Program-made: the position numbers and the translations under genes | NCBI GenBank assembly: GCA_027625915.1 | Contig: JANTQA010000029.1 | Span: 7,564,001 to 7,628,000 of the forward strand | Source: Anaeramoeba flamelloides | Lineage: Eukaryota > Metamonada > Anaeramoebidae | Direction of reading: 5' to 3' | Length of the DNA: 64,000 nt | Notes under the pieces: model-generated | What the model saw: only the letters and a program-made list of their open reading frames with translations | Databases searched by the model: none | Told to the model about the DNA's origin: nothing | Shown: piece after piece, positions 62,111 through 64,000 of the stretch | Layout: every line of letters begins with the position of its first letter | How positions within the stretch are numbered: the stretch's first letter is position 1

Positions 62111-63041
62111 CTATCATAGGTTGTGAGTAAATTATTAATTCATAATTAGTCATGACTATCGTTGATGTAAAAATTCGATCAATTTGCAAGCAAAAGCAAA
62201 ATCAAGATCAAAAAAAAGAAAATAATATTTTGAAATGATTATTTATTTAATTAGTTTCCTTTTTTGTTCATATTGTTTTTTTTGATTCTTTGAGAATCAG
62301 CAATATTCGAAAAAAAATTTGTTTATTTCTAATTTTAGGTATTTATTTATTAATAAATTCGCTTTTAACCTTTTTTTTGAGATACCCTTTTTAATTTTCG
62401 CAATTAAATTTTTTGTTAATTTAATAAAAAAAAAACTTATAAATTGAAAATTATTTAATTCTGAGTATACAAATTAAAAAAAAAACAACTAATTCGTTAA
62501 TAAAGAATTGAGTCACAAAAATAAAATAGCATTGAAATGATAAAAATTAATTTCTATTCAAAAACAACAACATTGATTGATGTAAGAATCCCTCTCCCTT
62601 AACCTTAAATATACATCTTTTTTATCAAAAGAAATAATATTTCATAATAGTTTCAAAATGTTTTTTTTTTTTAATTAAAAAAATATAAATTAAATTTTTG
62701 ATAAAAAAATACAAAATAAAAAAAAAAAACAATTAAAAAACAAACTGTCTGGTGTAGAATAAATTTTGGTAAATTTTCCTCTCTCTCCAGTAGTGTATTG
62801 GCCCAAATCACCTACTTGTAGATAATCACCAACATCTCTCCATGATATTGATTTTGAAGAATATTGAGCAGCACCCGTAGCAAATGCGGAAAAATCTACT
62901 TGAGAAGTATATATACAATGCCTTTTTGGTGGATCTATTTGGTCAGTTACATTAATTTTGAAAAAAGCACAACCTTCAACAACATTGTTATAAATTGTTT
63001 TCATTTCCATCAATAATAATCCTTTTGGTAAGTAAGGAATT
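56509..63041 (-). CDS. type I surface protein with CGVCGGDGSSC motif, last three exons (5' partial)
   Basis: Exons 63041-62746, 60167-60026 and 57007-56509 join in frame with GT-AG introns of 2578 and 3018 bases (phases 1 and 2), giving about 311 C-terminal residues. The first visible exon begins mid-codon at an AG acceptor, so the 5' part lies outside the window. The chain holds repeated extracellular motifs: IPYLPKGLLL in the first exon resembles IPSIMIPKGF in the last. Asn-rich glycosylation sites (INATIT, NGSNIT) are visible. Then come a Cys cluster CQCPIDVCGVCGGDGSSC, a Thr/Pro-rich stalk, a membrane helix (TLILSIAIPVAAIILIVLIV) and a short basic cytoplasmic tail. The cysteine motif is common in adhesin-like proteins of amoebae and some bacteria. 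A cell-surface adhesion or recognition role is inferred; the family is not identified. Confidence 0.82.
57127..58068. mobile_element. 942-base element with TTAAGG inverted ends
   Basis: The left end TTAAGGGACTAGTCTATATT pairs with the reverse complement of the right end, TTAAGGTACTAGTCTATATT. TTAA at both edges recalls piggyBac-type target sites, but the adjacent bases are GGG and not the usual CCC, so the family is open. No transposase is recognised; an 82-codon frame inside is Phe/Lys-rich. It is related to 51590-51768. Confidence 0.65.
58550..59280. mobile_element. element with CAGTCAAAGGGG inverted ends and internal palindrome
   Basis: The left end AAACTCTGTTTCAGTCAAAG and right end (inverse) AAACTATTTTTCAGTCAAAG, each followed by GGG, define an element of about 0.7 kb. 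The core ends are at 58572 and 59255. A second, internal palindrome lies at about 58775-58970 (TTCACTTCATTTTC on one side, GAAAATGAAGTGAAAA on the other). The same end sequence marks the repeats at 23960 and 55180. Non-coding. Confidence 0.65.
59340..59890 (-). repeat. dispersed repeat, inverted partner of 63430-63960
   Basis: The reverse complement shares ordered blocks with 63430-63960: TTTTTTTTTTACATTTC, GAAATATTAATACTGATTG, AATTGCACTTTTT, TTAAACCTCTTTAGGAAAAC, ATATCAT.TAAAATTGAG and TCAGAAACTTTCATATC. This copy looks more decayed. Lies in an intron of the surface-protein gene. Confidence 0.7.
61542..62083. mobile_element. MITE-like element with AAAATTTGGACAC ends
   Basis: The left end ATAAACTAAATCCCAAAAAT, followed by TTGGACACA, pairs with the inverse of the right end, ATAAACCCTATTCCAAAAAT followed by TTGGACACA. 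Ends with AAATTTGGACAC are typical of Tc1/mariner-like or pogo-like elements (family knowledge). It is about 540 bases, and the interior is T-rich without a coding frame. Confidence 0.7.
62081..62108. repeat. TA dinucleotide microsatellite
   Basis: About 13 TA units at the right edge of the GGACAC-ended element, where TA target sites would be expected to slip. A shorter TA run lies at 60358-60377. Confidence 0.85.
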
Positions 63042-64000
63042 CTATTAATAATAATAAGAAGAAGAAAAAGAAAAAGAACAAGAACAAGGAGAATTTTTAT
63101 TAATTGTTTTTCAAATGAATTTATGTTTCGTGAACTTCAGGTAAATTTAGTAGGGTTTTTTAAAAATAACTAAATGATTTATTTTGTTGCTGACTTTTTC
63201 TTTTTTTATTACTTCACATCCTGGATTTAAAGTTCTTTTACAATAATCTTTATCTATTTTTCAAAACAATACTTTTATAAACTTTATAATAATTATTTAA
63301 TTTTTATGATAATTTTTTTGTTTTCATAAGGAGTGAGTTTTATAATTTGCAAATAATTTATTTTTTTTAACTTGTTTAAGTCTACATCACTACTAGGAAA
63401 AAAATAAAGATTAAAATATGAAGTAGATCAATATAAGGTATTTTCAAAAAGAGTTTATTTTTTTTTTACATTTCATAAAAAATTCTCATTGTTAGTAGTT
63501 ATTTTGGTAAAATGGTAATACAACATTAAGAGAAATATTAATACTGATTGAATTAGTACCTATTGGATAAATTTCAAAACATTTTCCAAAAAATATTCCC
63601 AAAAAATAAAAAAATTAATTAATTGCACTTTTTACTGCCCAAAACTAGGTACAACTAAATTCAATAAAAAAAATGGAAAATATTTCAAGAGTACAAATTA
63701 CTTTTTAAATAATTAAAATAAAGTGATAAGTTTTCCATTTTATTGGAAAATTTTGTCGAGATTAAACCTCTTTAGGAAAACGATTTTTATGTTCAAAAAG
63801 AAACAAGTAATCCACCAATTTTTATACCAAAAAAATATCATTTAAAATTGAGCTCAGAAACTTTCATATCTACTTTTAAGGGAATTCCTTACTACAAAAT
63901 CAAAAAATTGGATTATAATGAAGAACCAATTATTGGTGAATAACAATTTTGGATATTGTAATAACATTATTAGAATTGAATTTATTATAGCTATTTTCAA
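63042..64000. other. window edge: probable intron of the surface-protein gene with a repeat copy
   Basis: Upstream (on the minus strand) of the first visible exon of the surface-protein gene. It contains the repeat 63430-63960. No further minus-strand exon is recognised before the window ends. Confidence 0.45.
63430..63960 (+). repeat. dispersed repeat with possible exon-like frame
   Basis: Inverted partner of 59340-59890. On the + strand, after a TTTAG acceptor-like site, positions 63776-63943 read 55 codons to a TAA (starting ENDFYVQKETSNPP, ending NEEPIIGE). The composition is more protein-like than random AT-rich DNA. The other copy has lost this frame. It could be the 3' end of a transposon or host gene fragment carried by the repeat; there is no ATG, so no gene is asserted. 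Confidence 0.5.

Larger units (their letters stand above)
60168..62745 (+). other. 2.6 kb intron of the surface-protein gene (gene on - strand)
   Basis: On the minus strand the donor is GTTTGT and the acceptor AAAG. It carries a GGACAC-ended MITE (61542-62083), TA microsatellites (60358-60377 and 62081-62108) and a short loose inverted repeat near 60490-60620. No exon recognised inside. Confidence 0.7.

Overview
This is a very AT-rich eukaryotic nuclear window. It has GT-AG introns, all recognisable genes fit the standard genetic code, there are long poly-A/poly-T runs, and no bacterial-style operons. Gene content (PTEN, SEC13, TRMT61A, a plant-NERD1-like protein, a microbial-type PARG, a very large CH-domain coiled-coil protein, and a surface protein with a CGVCGGDGSSC motif) points to a free-living amoeboid or amoeboflagellate protist. 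An anaeramoebid or amoebozoan is my best guess, but this is inferred from protein style and not proven.

Layout. 1.3-8.6 kb (-): a single-exon 2446-residue protein with an N-terminal CH domain, a long repetitive coiled coil, two possible PH-like regions and Ser-Asp repeats. 13.0-15.1 kb (-): an intronless NERD1/FG-GAP-type membrane protein. 18.7-23.5 kb (+): a six-exon PTEN orthologue with a 2.9 kb last intron. 27.7-28.6 kb (+): an orphan coiled-coil protein. 32.8-34.2 kb (-): TRMT61A, the catalytic subunit of the tRNA m1A58 methyltransferase. 36.8-41.6 kb (+): a three-exon microbial-type PARG (TIGR02452 family) with a 3.6 kb intron. 45.3-46.7 kb (-): SEC13 in three exons. 50.0-51.0 kb (+): a GATase/ThuA-like protein with a signal peptide or anchor. 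56.5-63.0 kb (-): the last three exons of a type I surface protein whose 5' part lies beyond the window.

The genes are unrelated housekeeping, signalling and surface genes; I see no functional cluster and no clear previously undescribed multi-gene system. What stands out is the non-coding part. It is crowded with diverged small inverted-repeat elements (MITE-like or foldback), at least a dozen families by eye, several in two or more copies. They fill the intergenic regions and the 2.6-3.6 kb introns, while the other introns of the same genes are only about 100-290 bases. The most unusual is a foldback element in the PTEN intron whose ends are arrays of short ATCACGAT/ATCGCGAT-type motifs. No autonomous transposase, no rRNA or tRNA gene and no CRISPR array was recognised. 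All repeat boundaries are by-eye estimates.
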